Assembly: GCA_021772515.1 (NCBI GenBank)
Contig: JAJFLU010000052.1
Coordinates: 62,001-126,000, forward strand
DNA length: 64,000 nt
Reading direction: 5' to 3'
Source: Opitutales bacterium
Lineage (GTDB): Bacteria; Verrucomicrobiota; Verrucomicrobiia; Opitutales; UBA2987
The notes under the pieces were generated by a model that was given only the letters and a program-made list of their open reading frames with translations, ran no database searches and was not told the DNA's origin. Made by a program: the position numbers and the translations under genes. This document shows positions 1 through 8,230 of the stretch, one piece after another; position 1 is the first letter of the stretch, and each line of letters starts with the position of its first letter.

Positions 1-107
1 AATTCCTGTCTAAAAAGAAATCGGGCCTCACTGCAATCGCATACCTGGCAATTTTGCTTCAGGGCATGTCTTTTGTTGGAGGATATTTTCGTAGCAGTCG
101 CGATCAT
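1..107 (-). CDS. N-terminus of a probable class I methyltransferase (cut by window edge)
   Basis: Only the first 35 codons lie in the window. An ATG at 107-105 overlaps the stop of the upstream FkbM gene as ATGA, and a GGGAGG Shine-Dalgarno-like stretch sits about 8 bases before it. The frame stays open to base 1. The peptide contains CQVCDCSEARFLF, a Cys-x2-Cys pattern like the zinc-binding N-terminus of many sugar C- or O-methyltransferases that open with CPVCG. The gene start is well supported by coupling and ribosome site; the product is an inference from a short motif. Confidence 0.6.
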   Translation of the reverse strand, partial: MIATATKISSNKRHALKQNCQVCDCSEARFLFRQE

Positions 108-1093
108 TCAAAAAATCCTCCCGGTCTTTCTGAAAATAACGGCGCGCGCCAACCTTTAGTGGAATTTTCCCTAACGCCACTAAATGTTATAATCTTATCG
201 CTATGTTTTTCTTTATGCAGAAAAAAGAAGTTCTTCTCCTCGGTTTGTTCGTCCATCCGAAAAAATTCGATCAATTTTCCATTTCGTGAGTAAAAACAAC
301 GATAATTTTCGCCCGCCAGTAATTCGATAATATCGTTGGGATGGTAGTTGAAATTGGCGGCATGCTTCCGTAGCATCTCTGCAAAGATGATAGGCTTTGA
401 AGTGCGAATAGTTTCGATGCCACCTTCGAGAACAAACAATTCAGCGCCTTCCACATCAATTTTCAAAAAATCGGCTCCAGAATGAAAATCCGCCAACACT
501 TCATCCATCTTTCTTACTAGACACCGATGCTCAATCCCTTGGTCACCTGCCGTCGGCGAAGTTGAAGCCGCTCCCAAAATTTCCGGATCCGCATAAAATA
601 TTCGCTCCTCTGACTCACTGAATAGTCCATACGAAAAAGCGCTTATATTTTCCAACTTGTTGATCTGAATATTATCCCTTAAAAACCCATAGGTTCTTTT
701 AATTGGCTCGAAGGCAAAAACTCGCGAGTTCGGATAAATTTTTGCAACATGCAATCCGTACCATCCAAGGTTGGCGCCGATGTCCAGAAAGGTCATGCCG
801 TCATCAACCAATTTCAGGAGCATGGCGGAATCTTCTTTCTCATATTCGTGTAGATTTATGGCCACAATTGGTGGAATTCCCTTGTCCGTAGGATCACACT
901 TAATCTTAACTCCGTGAGGTCGAGATGTGAGCACCACCCCCGTATCATTAACCTCCACGGAGGCAACACCCGTCCCACGCAATAGACTACTCAAATCGCT
1001 GAGAACCCCGTATTGCTGTCTCATGCGAACAAAAAGATCATCACGGGTAATTTCACCGTTTTCATATGATTCCCTGATTTCAATCAATTTCAT
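104..1093 (-). CDS. FkbM family SAM-dependent methyltransferase
   Basis: Probable O-methyltransferase acting on a surface sugar. SAM motif I reads FLDIGANLGWYG at about residues 102-113. An acidic motif, FAFEP, follows. A late motif, FLKIDVEGAE, sits near residue 210; this D-V-E-G signature is typical of FkbM proteins. The N-terminal 90 residues form a short extra region with no recognised domain. The ATG at 1093 overlaps the stop of the upstream SDR as ATGA, and its own stop overlaps the next methyltransferase start, so the three genes are translationally coupled. The substrate cannot be read from sequence; the neighbours suggest a CDP-linked deoxysugar or its glycan. Confidence 0.85.
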   Translation of the reverse strand: MKLIEIRESYENGEITRDDLFVRMRQQYGVLSDLSSLLRGTGVASVEVNDTGVVLTSRPHGVKIKCDPTDKGIPPIVAINLHEYEKEDSAMLLKLVDDGMTFLDIGANLGWYGLHVAKIYPNSRVFAFEPIKRTYGFLRDNIQINKLENISAFSYGLFSESEERIFYADPEILGAASTSPTAGDQGIEHRCLVRKMDEVLADFHSGADFLKIDVEGAELFVLEGGIETIRTSKPIIFAEMLRKHAANFNYHPNDIIELLAGENYRCFYSRNGKLIEFFRMDEQTEEKNFFFLHKEKHSDKIITFSGVRENSTKGWRAPLFSERPGGFFE

Positions 1094-2175
1094 TGGAAAC
1101 TCCTTACTGTTCTTTTAAACCCTTCATCCACACCGACTTGTGGATTCCACCCAAGCCGTCTTATTTTTGAAATATCAACTGTAAATCCGTTTTGCTGACT
1201 GGACATGCTGCTGTGCGAAGGTATTTTTATTCGCATCTCCAATTGTTTTTCTGGAAAAAGTAAGCACATTTTTTTTGCTAGATCTCCGATACTGCACCCT
1301 GCCTCGGTATTGACCAGATTGTAGGCCTCGCCACCCTGCCCTTGCAGTAAAAGCAGGAATAAACCTCGTGCCGCATCGCTCAAATAGCAGAAATGACGAA
1401 TGGCGCTGCCATCGCTGTTCAGCGCTATGCTTTTGCCCGCTAGCACACAGTCCACAAAATCCGTAAAAACTCGCCCATCGGCAAGGGGCATACCCGGCCC
1501 GTAGGTATGTCCAAGTCGGGCGCTAACGGCGCTGACTCCGCGCTGTTGGTGCCAACAGGCGCAGAGATGTTCACCAATTCGCTTGCCTTGCCCATAGCAA
1601 GTAAAGAATTCCATCGGATCTAGCGATGCGAACTCACTATCTTCACCGGGTTTTTGAGACAAATCCAGATCGCCATATACCGACCCGCTGCTCAGAAATA
1701 GAAATTTTCGACACCGGTTTTTGGCAGCTAGTTTTAGCAAATTTTGTGTTCCGAAAACATTTGGTTCGAGAACTCCCAGAGGATCTTTGGCAAAATACCT
1801 ACCGGCCGCCGGGCTCGCCCCATGAACAATATAGTGAACCGGTTCGTCGATCACTATTTCCTGACTTAAATCAGCTTCAATTATTTCCAGGTCCAGGCGT
1901 GTGCGATAGTTTGCAAATCTTTTTTCCGTTTTTTGGCGATCACGAACCAGGGCCAGCACCCGGCAAGGTTGATTCAATCCTTTCTCATTCAGGAAAAGCA
2001 GGCTCTCCACTAGATAGGCCGGAACCATCCCGTTGGCCCCCGATATGAGAATGGTTTTGCCCGAAAAATTTTCCCAGGGTAGCGGCGCAGCCGTGATGTC
2101 CCGCAAATCCTCGGTAACTATGGGATGCCGTGACGGCGATCCCGTGACGGTGGGGGTTAAAATTGCCTCAACCAT
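1090..2175 (-). CDS. NAD(P)-dependent sugar epimerase/dehydratase (extended SDR)
   Basis: Extended short-chain dehydrogenase acting on a nucleotide sugar. The Rossmann glycine motif reads GANGMVPAYL near residue 46, followed by a catalytic Ser in LSSGSVYG and the YxxxK pair in CYGQGKR. About 35 residues precede the fold. It resembles dTDP-glucose 4,6-dehydratases and UDP-glucuronate decarboxylases in layout but lacks features that would fix the substrate. It lies 3 bp after the FkbM gene at 2179 and overlaps the next one by 4 bp. In the context of rfbF, an rfbH-like gene and a TPP enzyme it could be the 4,6-dehydratase or a late ketoreductase of the CDP-sugar route; neither is proven. Confidence 0.8.
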   Translation of the reverse strand: MVEAILTPTVTGSPSRHPIVTEDLRDITAAPLPWENFSGKTILISGANGMVPAYLVESLLFLNEKGLNQPCRVLALVRDRQKTEKRFANYRTRLDLEIIEADLSQEIVIDEPVHYIVHGASPAAGRYFAKDPLGVLEPNVFGTQNLLKLAAKNRCRKFLFLSSGSVYGDLDLSQKPGEDSEFASLDPMEFFTCYGQGKRIGEHLCACWHQQRGVSAVSARLGHTYGPGMPLADGRVFTDFVDCVLAGKSIALNSDGSAIRHFCYLSDAARGLFLLLLQGQGGEAYNLVNTEAGCSIGDLAKKMCLLFPEKQLEMRIKIPSHSSMSSQQNGFTVDISKIRRLGWNPQVGVDEGFKRTVRSFQ

Positions 2176-2178
2176 GTT

Positions 2179-3381
2179 TTATGAAAGAGTTCGTTCCTGG
2201 GGCACAGCGTAGCAGACGAGATCCCAAATTTCCATATCGTGTGGACGGAGATAAAAATTGTAGTCCTCCAGCACTCCATTTAGCCAAGCGGGGAGTTTCC
2301 ATAGATGATCTTGCAAATGATATGCCGATACCGCGACCACTGGGCGATGCCGCTCAAGGCTACGGCGAGCGCCTTCCAGCGCTTGCGGTTCGCCGCCTTC
2401 AATATCCATCTTTAAAAAAGTTAAGGGTGACCCGGCCAAAATCCTGTCGATGGCTTCGGCGGGAACCTCCACATTGCCAATTTCCGTTATGGCAGAAGAG
2501 GCCGATCCCTCAGCCAAAAAGTTCAGGATGGACTGGTGACTATAGGCCGCGTAAGGCAACGCATCGATCTTCTCCCGAATTGGTTTCGGTAATGCCGAAA
2601 TAAGCCGTCGCAAGTCGGCAAAATTTCCCGGATCCGGCTCCAAAGCCAGATAATGCTGAAAACTATTCTCAAACCGACCGAGAAATTCCTCAAGTGTGTC
2701 TCCCTGAAAAGCGCCGCAATCGATAAAACGTTCGGCATCCCCTAACGAAGTATAAAGGCCCGAAGGAAAATAGGTGACGCCCGCTACCGGATCCGGCAAC
2801 CCCTCGTAGTCCAGCCTGCTGCGCCATTTCAATTGCGCGACATATTCGTCTCGTGAATATTCATCGCTCCACAGATGATAGACCTCCTCAATTTCCTCCT
2901 GGGCGGCATAAACTTTATGGGGTAGATCGCAGGTATAATGAGGCAGAAATATGTCTGGATATTTCCAGAATAAAGAGTGAAACGATACTACACAACGGCA
3001 GCCAAGATTTTCAAATCGCATTTTCCGCTCCACCAACCGATCGCTGGAATTGGCGCCCCAAATGGAAATCACAAACGCGGCCTCTTGCCCGTAACGAAGG
3101 GCTGCGTCGGACGGTTTGAGAACCTCTATGCCTTCGACGCGCTGGCCCCATAACAATGGATTGTTGTCCGTAAATGCAATCGGTTCGATGCCAACAACAC
3201 GCAATCCCTGTAGAAGCTTGCGGCCAAGCCCACCCGCGCCACACAAAATCACGGGAGTTTTTCTGCCACCCGTCAGTTTATCGAATACACCCCTCTCCCA
3301 ATCGGCCACCTCGTCCATAGACCGGTCGAAAACAGATTCCAATTCGTTGGCGCAGGGGGGTGGAGCGAGGGTCGTTAACAT
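2179..3381 (-). CDS. FkbM family methyltransferase with N-terminal Rossmann-like region
   Basis: Two-part protein of 400 residues. Residues about 43-115 look like a nucleotide-binding fold (CGAGGLGRKLL, then FTDNN and VISIWG), similar to the N-terminal part of NeuD/PglD-type proteins. The C-terminal half is an FkbM methyltransferase with FIDCGAFQGDT as SAM motif I and FLKMDIEGGEPQALEGA as the late acidic motif. It probably methylates a sugar or glycan; the role of the N-terminal fold is unknown. It sits in the minus-strand sugar operon, 25 bp after the rfbH-like gene and 3 bp before the SDR. Start ATG at 3381. Confidence 0.8.
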   Translation of the reverse strand: MLTTLAPPPCANELESVFDRSMDEVADWERGVFDKLTGGRKTPVILCGAGGLGRKLLQGLRVVGIEPIAFTDNNPLLWGQRVEGIEVLKPSDAALRYGQEAAFVISIWGANSSDRLVERKMRFENLGCRCVVSFHSLFWKYPDIFLPHYTCDLPHKVYAAQEEIEEVYHLWSDEYSRDEYVAQLKWRSRLDYEGLPDPVAGVTYFPSGLYTSLGDAERFIDCGAFQGDTLEEFLGRFENSFQHYLALEPDPGNFADLRRLISALPKPIREKIDALPYAAYSHQSILNFLAEGSASSAITEIGNVEVPAEAIDRILAGSPLTFLKMDIEGGEPQALEGARRSLERHRPVVAVSAYHLQDHLWKLPAWLNGVLEDYNFYLRPHDMEIWDLVCYAVPQERTLS

Positions 3382-3406
3382 TTCAGATGTCTTTCAGATT
3401 TAAGAT

Positions 3407-4870
3407 TTAGTGTGATTGGCATTGGCAAAAACCCTGGATGGTTTCGATTTGATAATCCAGCATCTCCCGGGTCATTCCAGGATAGGTTCCAATGAACATC
3501 GCATCCTTCATAACCCGATCCGAACCTTCCAAATCTCCGACTACCCGGAAGGCATCAGGGTTATCCTTGGCCAGTTGTACAAACACGGGTTGGCGCACAA
3601 GGTTACCGCCAAAAAGCATTCGGTTGCCTATTTTCTTAGAGTCGAGCTGTCGGGCCAATTCGATCTTGCTGAACGGAGCATTCGGCTTCACCAAGAGCAT
3701 GAAACCAAACCAGGATGGATTCGATTGATGGCCGCTATTATCCCATGAAAAACTTTCTCCCGGGTTCCAACTAGTGGCGTGGGTGGGCAGGCAGAAATCG
3801 ATGAAATCGCTGCATTCGTTCAAACCATTGCGTAAATAGTTCCAATTATCTACGCGGGCCTGAATGAAATCCGGTAATTTTTTCAACTGCTGTAAACCGA
3901 TGGCCGCCTGTATGTCGAGAGGCTTAAGATTGTAACCGAGATGAGAATAGATAAATTTGTGATCATAACCCTCGGGAAGATCGCCCATTTGCCAGCCAAA
4001 TCGTTTGCAGCAGGTGTTGTCCACTCCACTGGCACACCAGCAATCCCTCCCCCAATCGCGGAAGCTTTCCACGATCACTTTGAAAAGCATATTATCGACC
4101 ACATTGACCGCCCCTCCTTCGCCCAATGTCAGGTGGTGGGGAGGATAAAATGATTGGGTGGAAATATCACCAAAAGAACCGGTCAACTGCCCATCATAAA
4201 GACTTCCCAATGCATCGCAGTTATCCTCGATCAGCCAGAGGTTATGTTTACGGCAAAAATCTTGTACTGCGGACAAATCAAAGGGATTTCCCAGAGTATG
4301 CGCCATGAGAACCGCCTTCGTTTTACCGGGGTTGTAGGCTTCCTCCAATTGATCGGTCCGGGCGTTCAGGGTGACGGGGTCGATGTCGATAAAAACAGGC
4401 ACAAAACCACATTGCACGATCGGAGCAACCGTGGTCGGAAAACCCGCCGCAACGGTTATGATTTCATCACCCGGCAGTAGGCGACGATCCCTTAGTTTGG
4501 GACTGGATAACGCGGAAACCGCCAGGAGGTTGGCCGATGATCCCGAGTTGACCAGCAGAGATCGCTTAACACTTAAAAATTCGGCTAACTGTTTTTCAAA
4601 TTTCTCTCCTTCGCTCCCCAGAGTCAGCCAAAAATCGAGAGTGGACGAAACAGCCGCCTCGACTTCATCTTCGTTAAAGACACGCGCCGCATAAGGAATT
4701 CCAGATTCTCCGGGACTAAAAATTTTACGCGATTCGTTGGTTTCGTACCCCGGCCGATTTCCGCCGTGGACCAAACGTGAATAACGTCGGGTAAGTTCCA
4801 GTATTCGGTGTTTTAGGACCGCTGGGTTTTCATCTGTTTTAATCAGATTATCCAATACTTCCTGAATCAT
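3407..4870 (-). CDS. rfbH: CDP-4-keto-6-deoxy-D-glucose 3-dehydrase (E1/RfbH type)
   Basis: PMP-dependent C3-dehydrase of the DegT/DnrJ fold, 487 residues. Two features separate it from ordinary aminotransferases. The PLP lysine is replaced by His (SFYPPHHLTLGEGG, His at about 245). Four cysteines at about 218, 277, 279 and 287 follow a C-x58-C-x1-C-x7-C spacing, nearly the published C-x57-C-x1-C-x7-C [2Fe-2S] motif of Yersinia E1. It removes the C3 hydroxyl of CDP-4-keto-6-deoxyglucose together with a flavin/iron-sulfur reductase (E3), which is not seen in the window. The ATG at 4870 overlaps the SDR stop as ATGA; a TTG two codons upstream is possible but less likely. Confidence 0.9.
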   Translation of the reverse strand: MIQEVLDNLIKTDENPAVLKHRILELTRRYSRLVHGGNRPGYETNESRKIFSPGESGIPYAARVFNEDEVEAAVSSTLDFWLTLGSEGEKFEKQLAEFLSVKRSLLVNSGSSANLLAVSALSSPKLRDRRLLPGDEIITVAAGFPTTVAPIVQCGFVPVFIDIDPVTLNARTDQLEEAYNPGKTKAVLMAHTLGNPFDLSAVQDFCRKHNLWLIEDNCDALGSLYDGQLTGSFGDISTQSFYPPHHLTLGEGGAVNVVDNMLFKVIVESFRDWGRDCWCASGVDNTCCKRFGWQMGDLPEGYDHKFIYSHLGYNLKPLDIQAAIGLQQLKKLPDFIQARVDNWNYLRNGLNECSDFIDFCLPTHATSWNPGESFSWDNSGHQSNPSWFGFMLLVKPNAPFSKIELARQLDSKKIGNRMLFGGNLVRQPVFVQLAKDNPDAFRVVGDLEGSDRVMKDAMFIGTYPGMTREMLDYQIETIQGFCQCQSH

Positions 4871-5910
4871 TTCCAAAAAAGGTTTTTGTTTAATTTTCCA
4901 TTGTCCTGAAGTCGGCGCAGAGCATTCAGGCGGACATAGGTCGAGTCCCGAAATTTTGGGTTGCGAAAACCGGTCGAGCGCAATCCCGATATCAATTGGG
5001 AAACCGAATCGTGCAGCTTGTTTTTGGGCTGGTGGTCGGGCGCCAATTTTTCAAACAACGAGAAATCCACTTTATAGGAACGTTTGTCCGGGGCGGCTTC
5101 CTCACTGACCGAAACCTGCGTTTCCGGTAATTGCACGCGAACCGCCTCGGCCAGATCCTTCACCTGATAATTTCCTTCGTTGGAACCAGCATTAACAATA
5201 AGAAAATGATCTTCGCCGGTCCCTTCGCGCAAAGCCCCCCACTCCATCGCCCGCGCCATGTCTTTAACATCAATGAGCGGGCGTAACGGCGTGCCATCGC
5301 TGAGTATTTCAATCCTTTTTGTAGATAAGGCGTTGGCCACGAAATCATTCAGGACAAGATCGAGACGCAGCCTCGGGCTGATTCCGCAGGCAGTGGCAAA
5401 CCGCAGACAGGTGACCACAAATCCATCCCCGCCGAGGGGTCGCAGGGCTTCTTCGGCAGAGACCTTGGAGCGCGCGTAGGAAGTCAGAGGCTGAAGCGCA
5501 TCGTTTTCCCCCTTGGCATTATCGCCACCGGCGCCGTAAACGCTGCAACTGGAAGCAAATACAAAATTTTTCACTCCGGCAGCTTTCGCCCGAACAGCCA
5601 CTTGGTAACTGCAAAGGTTGTTGATTTTGTCCGTAACCTCCTCGAAGGCATGTCCCATGGGGTCGTTGGAAATCGCCGCCAAATGAATCACCGCATCGGC
5701 TCCTTCAAACAAATCATCGGATAAATCGCGAACATCTCCGAATACCTGTTCGTCGAGCTTGCTTTCCGGGTAATCAAGGTGGTCGAGAAGGCAGCCGGCA
5801 AAATAACCGGCGTCATACCCAACCAATGTTGCTTCCGGAAATTTCTTCCTGAAATGATCCACAACAACCGGACCGATATAGCCCATATTCCCTGTAATTA
5901 TTATTTTCAT
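4867..5910 (-). CDS. NAD-dependent sugar epimerase/dehydratase (extended SDR)
   Basis: Extended SDR of 347 residues. The cofactor motif is ITGNMGYIGPVV at residues 4-15, with HLAAISNDP and the catalytic YxxxK in SYARSK. The C-terminal part (SYKVDFS, then KLHDSVSQLISGL) matches the tail seen in NDP-sugar epimerases and ketoreductases that follow C-methyltransferases or C3-dehydrases. It overlaps the rfbH-like gene by 4 bp, so the two are coupled. A role as 4-ketoreductase or epimerase on the 3-deoxy CDP-sugar is plausible. It could equally be the missing CDP-glucose 4,6-dehydratase, although the typical RfbG opening GHTGFKGSW is absent. Confidence 0.8.
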   Translation of the reverse strand: MKIIITGNMGYIGPVVVDHFRKKFPEATLVGYDAGYFAGCLLDHLDYPESKLDEQVFGDVRDLSDDLFEGADAVIHLAAISNDPMGHAFEEVTDKINNLCSYQVAVRAKAAGVKNFVFASSCSVYGAGGDNAKGENDALQPLTSYARSKVSAEEALRPLGGDGFVVTCLRFATACGISPRLRLDLVLNDFVANALSTKRIEILSDGTPLRPLIDVKDMARAMEWGALREGTGEDHFLIVNAGSNEGNYQVKDLAEAVRVQLPETQVSVSEEAAPDKRSYKVDFSLFEKLAPDHQPKNKLHDSVSQLISGLRSTGFRNPKFRDSTYVRLNALRRLQDNGKLNKNLFWK

Positions 5911-5927
5911 AGACCTTATTTTTTAAC

Positions 5928-6551
5928 TTAATAGAACGCCCCGACTGGCTGCCGGATTGAAATTCGAGATACCTTATTGAGCAGCTCACACACAGAATGC
6001 TCTGAGTCATTCCATGGCTGAGGGAATGTGAAGACTTCCAATCCAAGCTCCTGAGCGGCTCTAATATTTTCGGGTGAATCATCGACCAAAGCATCTGCCT
6101 TACCTAGCCATGTTAGACATTCTCCCTTGTTGGAATCATAGGCAGGTAAATCTTCACCCGACCTTGGCGATGGAACGAAATGAAAAAAGCGAACCCAATT
6201 GCCGAAATGACGAAAAACCCAATCGGCGGCGCCCGGAACGGTTTTCACAGGGCGGTTGGTCAATACCATGTGTCTGAAGTTACTTCCCTTTTCGCGAAAC
6301 CAGTCTAAAACAAGAGCGTTGGGCCCTAAATTGTGTCCCTCAGCAGAGTTTCTAAAAGTATCCAGGGAATTCAAATATTCGCTATGAGTAATTCCCAAAA
6401 GTTGGTGGGGCGGATTTTGCACAATTCCCTGATAATCTCCTACCACAGAACCACTTGAGGTGGAGGCATAAGCACAGAACCATGCTTCCATCAGATTATT
6501 GAGGACATCGTCCAAATCCCACACTATCAATGGTTTATCGTTCACAGTCAT
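5928..6551 (-). CDS. HAD-like hydrolase
   Basis: HAD-superfamily protein of about 207 residues. Motif I is VWDLDDVLN with the nucleophile Asp at about 12 and the second Asp at 14. Motif II is probably VLTNRP. The C-terminal acidic motif IV is ALVDDSPENIRAA. Members with this layout are phosphatases of small phosphorylated metabolites. It lies between the NeuB-like fusion and an SDR, so a plausible role is dephosphorylating a sugar or nonulosonate intermediate; this is inference. The ATG at 6551 is preferred over the adjacent TTG at 6554. No clear ribosome-binding site is visible. Confidence 0.75.
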   Translation of the reverse strand: MTVNDKPLIVWDLDDVLNNLMEAWFCAYASTSSGSVVGDYQGIVQNPPHQLLGITHSEYLNSLDTFRNSAEGHNLGPNALVLDWFREKGSNFRHMVLTNRPVKTVPGAADWVFRHFGNWVRFFHFVPSPRSGEDLPAYDSNKGECLTWLGKADALVDDSPENIRAAQELGLEVFTFPQPWNDSEHSVCELLNKVSRISIRQPVGAFY

Positions 6552-6606
6552 CAAAATTTTGAAATAAACTCAAAAATCACCAAAACGTATAAGAGAGGCC
6601 AATCGC

Positions 6607-8127
6607 CTATTCGATCCAATGTGTGAGTTGTGTCTTACGCTGTTTGTTTCGCATGATCTCCCGATCGGTATAATACGAGTCATCCAGATAATGCGTTGAG
6701 GAAATTTCCTCGAAAATTACACCCTCCTCAGTTTGAAAGGAATGCTTCACGTTTGGTTCGACCAATATTATGTCTCCCTTGGTGAATTTTTTGTATTCAC
6801 CATCGATGGAAAGCTGCACCGAACCGGCCAAAATCAGGAAGGTCTCTTCCTTTTTCTTGTGCATATGCTCGGGATGTTTTTGCCCCGGTAGCTGAACGAT
6901 GATCTTCTTACAATAATCTCGGTTTACAATCGTTATGATTGTAGCGCCAAAATCGGATACTTTCTTAATTCCGTAGTGATGAGAAATCTCAAAATCAACT
7001 TTATCGGGAATAACAATGTGCTTGGAATCAATGAACTTGCGCACATGGGAAACGATTTTGTTGACAGTCTCGCGCGTGTTGCTCGTTTCCAGGTCCGCGT
7101 TCATTAAAGCCTCTCCCGAATCAATGTCCTTTTTGGCTACTAAATGATTATATTTAGAAAGCTCATTTGCGGTCAACTGCCCCTCCGTCACGGGTATAGC
7201 CAAGTGAATTTCGGCCGAGTCGATCTCTTCTCCCGCCTTGACCGCACTTTTGGCATAAACTCCACGACGCAGACCCTTGATATCGGCCAATTCTTTTTCG
7301 GTTGCCTCTATCCTTCCCTCGGGTTGACCGCAAACTTCCAGAGCCGTTTTCGCGGCTCGCAACCAATTCACGGTTTCAGCCGGAGTCGCCGAATATTGGT
7401 TGACGCCATATTGCTCGGTTGGGACTGCTACATGTTTCTCGAATAATCTGACGCCCTTGGCTGCCGCCAACTGAACAGGCAGGATGTCCCCGGGTGATTC
7501 ATGGGTGGAGAATCCGATTTCTACATTGGGATAGCGCTCCCGCAAAAAATCGATCTGGTTGAGCTGTTGATGATTCCGGGCGGTGGGATATTCGGCCACA
7601 CAATGCATCAGCGAAAAACTCTTGTTACGATGCTCGAGAAAACTGACGACATTATCAATATCGGAGAGTGAGGCCGTCGCCACTGATGCGATAATCGGCT
7701 TCTTGGTCTGCACAACCCTTTCCAGCAAAGGCCAGTCGGTGAAAGAGCAGCTGGCAATTTTGATAATATCAAAATCCATCTCTTCGATGAGATCGACGGA
7801 TGCCTCGTCGAAAGGGGTGCAAATGGCGAGAAAACCACATTTGCGCAATTCATCCCTGAGGCGTAATTGATCCTCATGGGACAGGCGGGTTTCCGAAAAG
7901 CGCTTGATATACTTGATATCCTGCCGATTCTTAAAATCCGGGTGGATGAAGGTGTCCAACTGGCGATATTGAAACTTGAATCCGAAGTGGAAATCGAACT
8001 CACGGCAAACACCATGAAATTCGCGAATAATCCTCAATCCATGCTCCACATCGCCCATGTGGTTGTTGGCCATTTCAAAGATAAATAACGGCCTCTGTTC
8101 GAATTTTTGGGTTTTTAGGGCAATCAT
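6607..8127 (-). CDS. NeuB-like sialic/nonulosonic acid synthase fused to SAF and cupin domains
   Basis: Three-part protein of 506 residues. Residues about 10-270 form the NeuB TIM barrel: FEMANNHMG at the start, KFQYR, CTPFDEASVDL, and GFSTHE late in the barrel. Residues about 285-350 match a SAF/antifreeze-like domain (LRRGVYAKSAVKAGE). The last 140 residues are a cupin with the metal motif HPEHMHKKKEE and a closing PNVKHSF. NeuB enzymes condense PEP with an aminosugar to give a nonulosonic acid. No CMP-transferase gene is visible beside it, and the cupin extension is unusual, so the true substrate is open. A small hairpin (8130-8147) lies directly before the ATG. Confidence 0.85.
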   Translation of the reverse strand: MIALKTQKFEQRPLFIFEMANNHMGDVEHGLRIIREFHGVCREFDFHFGFKFQYRQLDTFIHPDFKNRQDIKYIKRFSETRLSHEDQLRLRDELRKCGFLAICTPFDEASVDLIEEMDFDIIKIASCSFTDWPLLERVVQTKKPIIASVATASLSDIDNVVSFLEHRNKSFSLMHCVAEYPTARNHQQLNQIDFLRERYPNVEIGFSTHESPGDILPVQLAAAKGVRLFEKHVAVPTEQYGVNQYSATPAETVNWLRAAKTALEVCGQPEGRIEATEKELADIKGLRRGVYAKSAVKAGEEIDSAEIHLAIPVTEGQLTANELSKYNHLVAKKDIDSGEALMNADLETSNTRETVNKIVSHVRKFIDSKHIVIPDKVDFEISHHYGIKKVSDFGATIITIVNRDYCKKIIVQLPGQKHPEHMHKKKEETFLILAGSVQLSIDGEYKKFTKGDIILVEPNVKHSFQTEEGVIFEEISSTHYLDDSYYTDREIMRNKQRKTQLTHWIE

Positions 8128-8163
8128 ACCTGCTTTATCGTAAGCAGAACCCTTTTTTTAACT

Positions 8164-8178
8164 AGAACCTATCTCAAA
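8164..8178. repeat. Single copy of the AGAACCTATCTCAAA repeat
   Basis: The 15-mer AGAACCTATCTCAAA occurs here between the NeuB-like gene and the subtilase. The same bases form both arms of the inverted repeat at 27430-27476 (the first 12 bases on one arm, all 15 on the other). It looks like a solo end of a small mobile or repeated element. No transposase is nearby. Confidence 0.5.
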
Positions 8179-8230
8179 AAGTGGTATTTCTCCTGATGAG
8201 CCAACAGGACTTCCCAAAAGCGCTCCCGGA

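Noticed and set aside
1090-2175. Assignment of this SDR as RfbG (CDP-glucose 4,6-dehydratase)
   Set aside because: The typical RfbG opening (GHTGFKGSW) and other markers are absent, so only a general SDR call is made.
3478-3490. GATAGGTTCC resembling the AGAACCTATCTC repeat
   Set aside because: Only nine bases match and it lies within the rfbH-like coding sequence, so it is likely chance.
8130-8147. Hairpin CTGCTT/AAGCAG just before the NeuB-like ATG as a riboswitch or translational control element
   Set aside because: The stem is only six bases, and the SD-like AGCAGG in it is too close to the ATG to act as a ribosome site.
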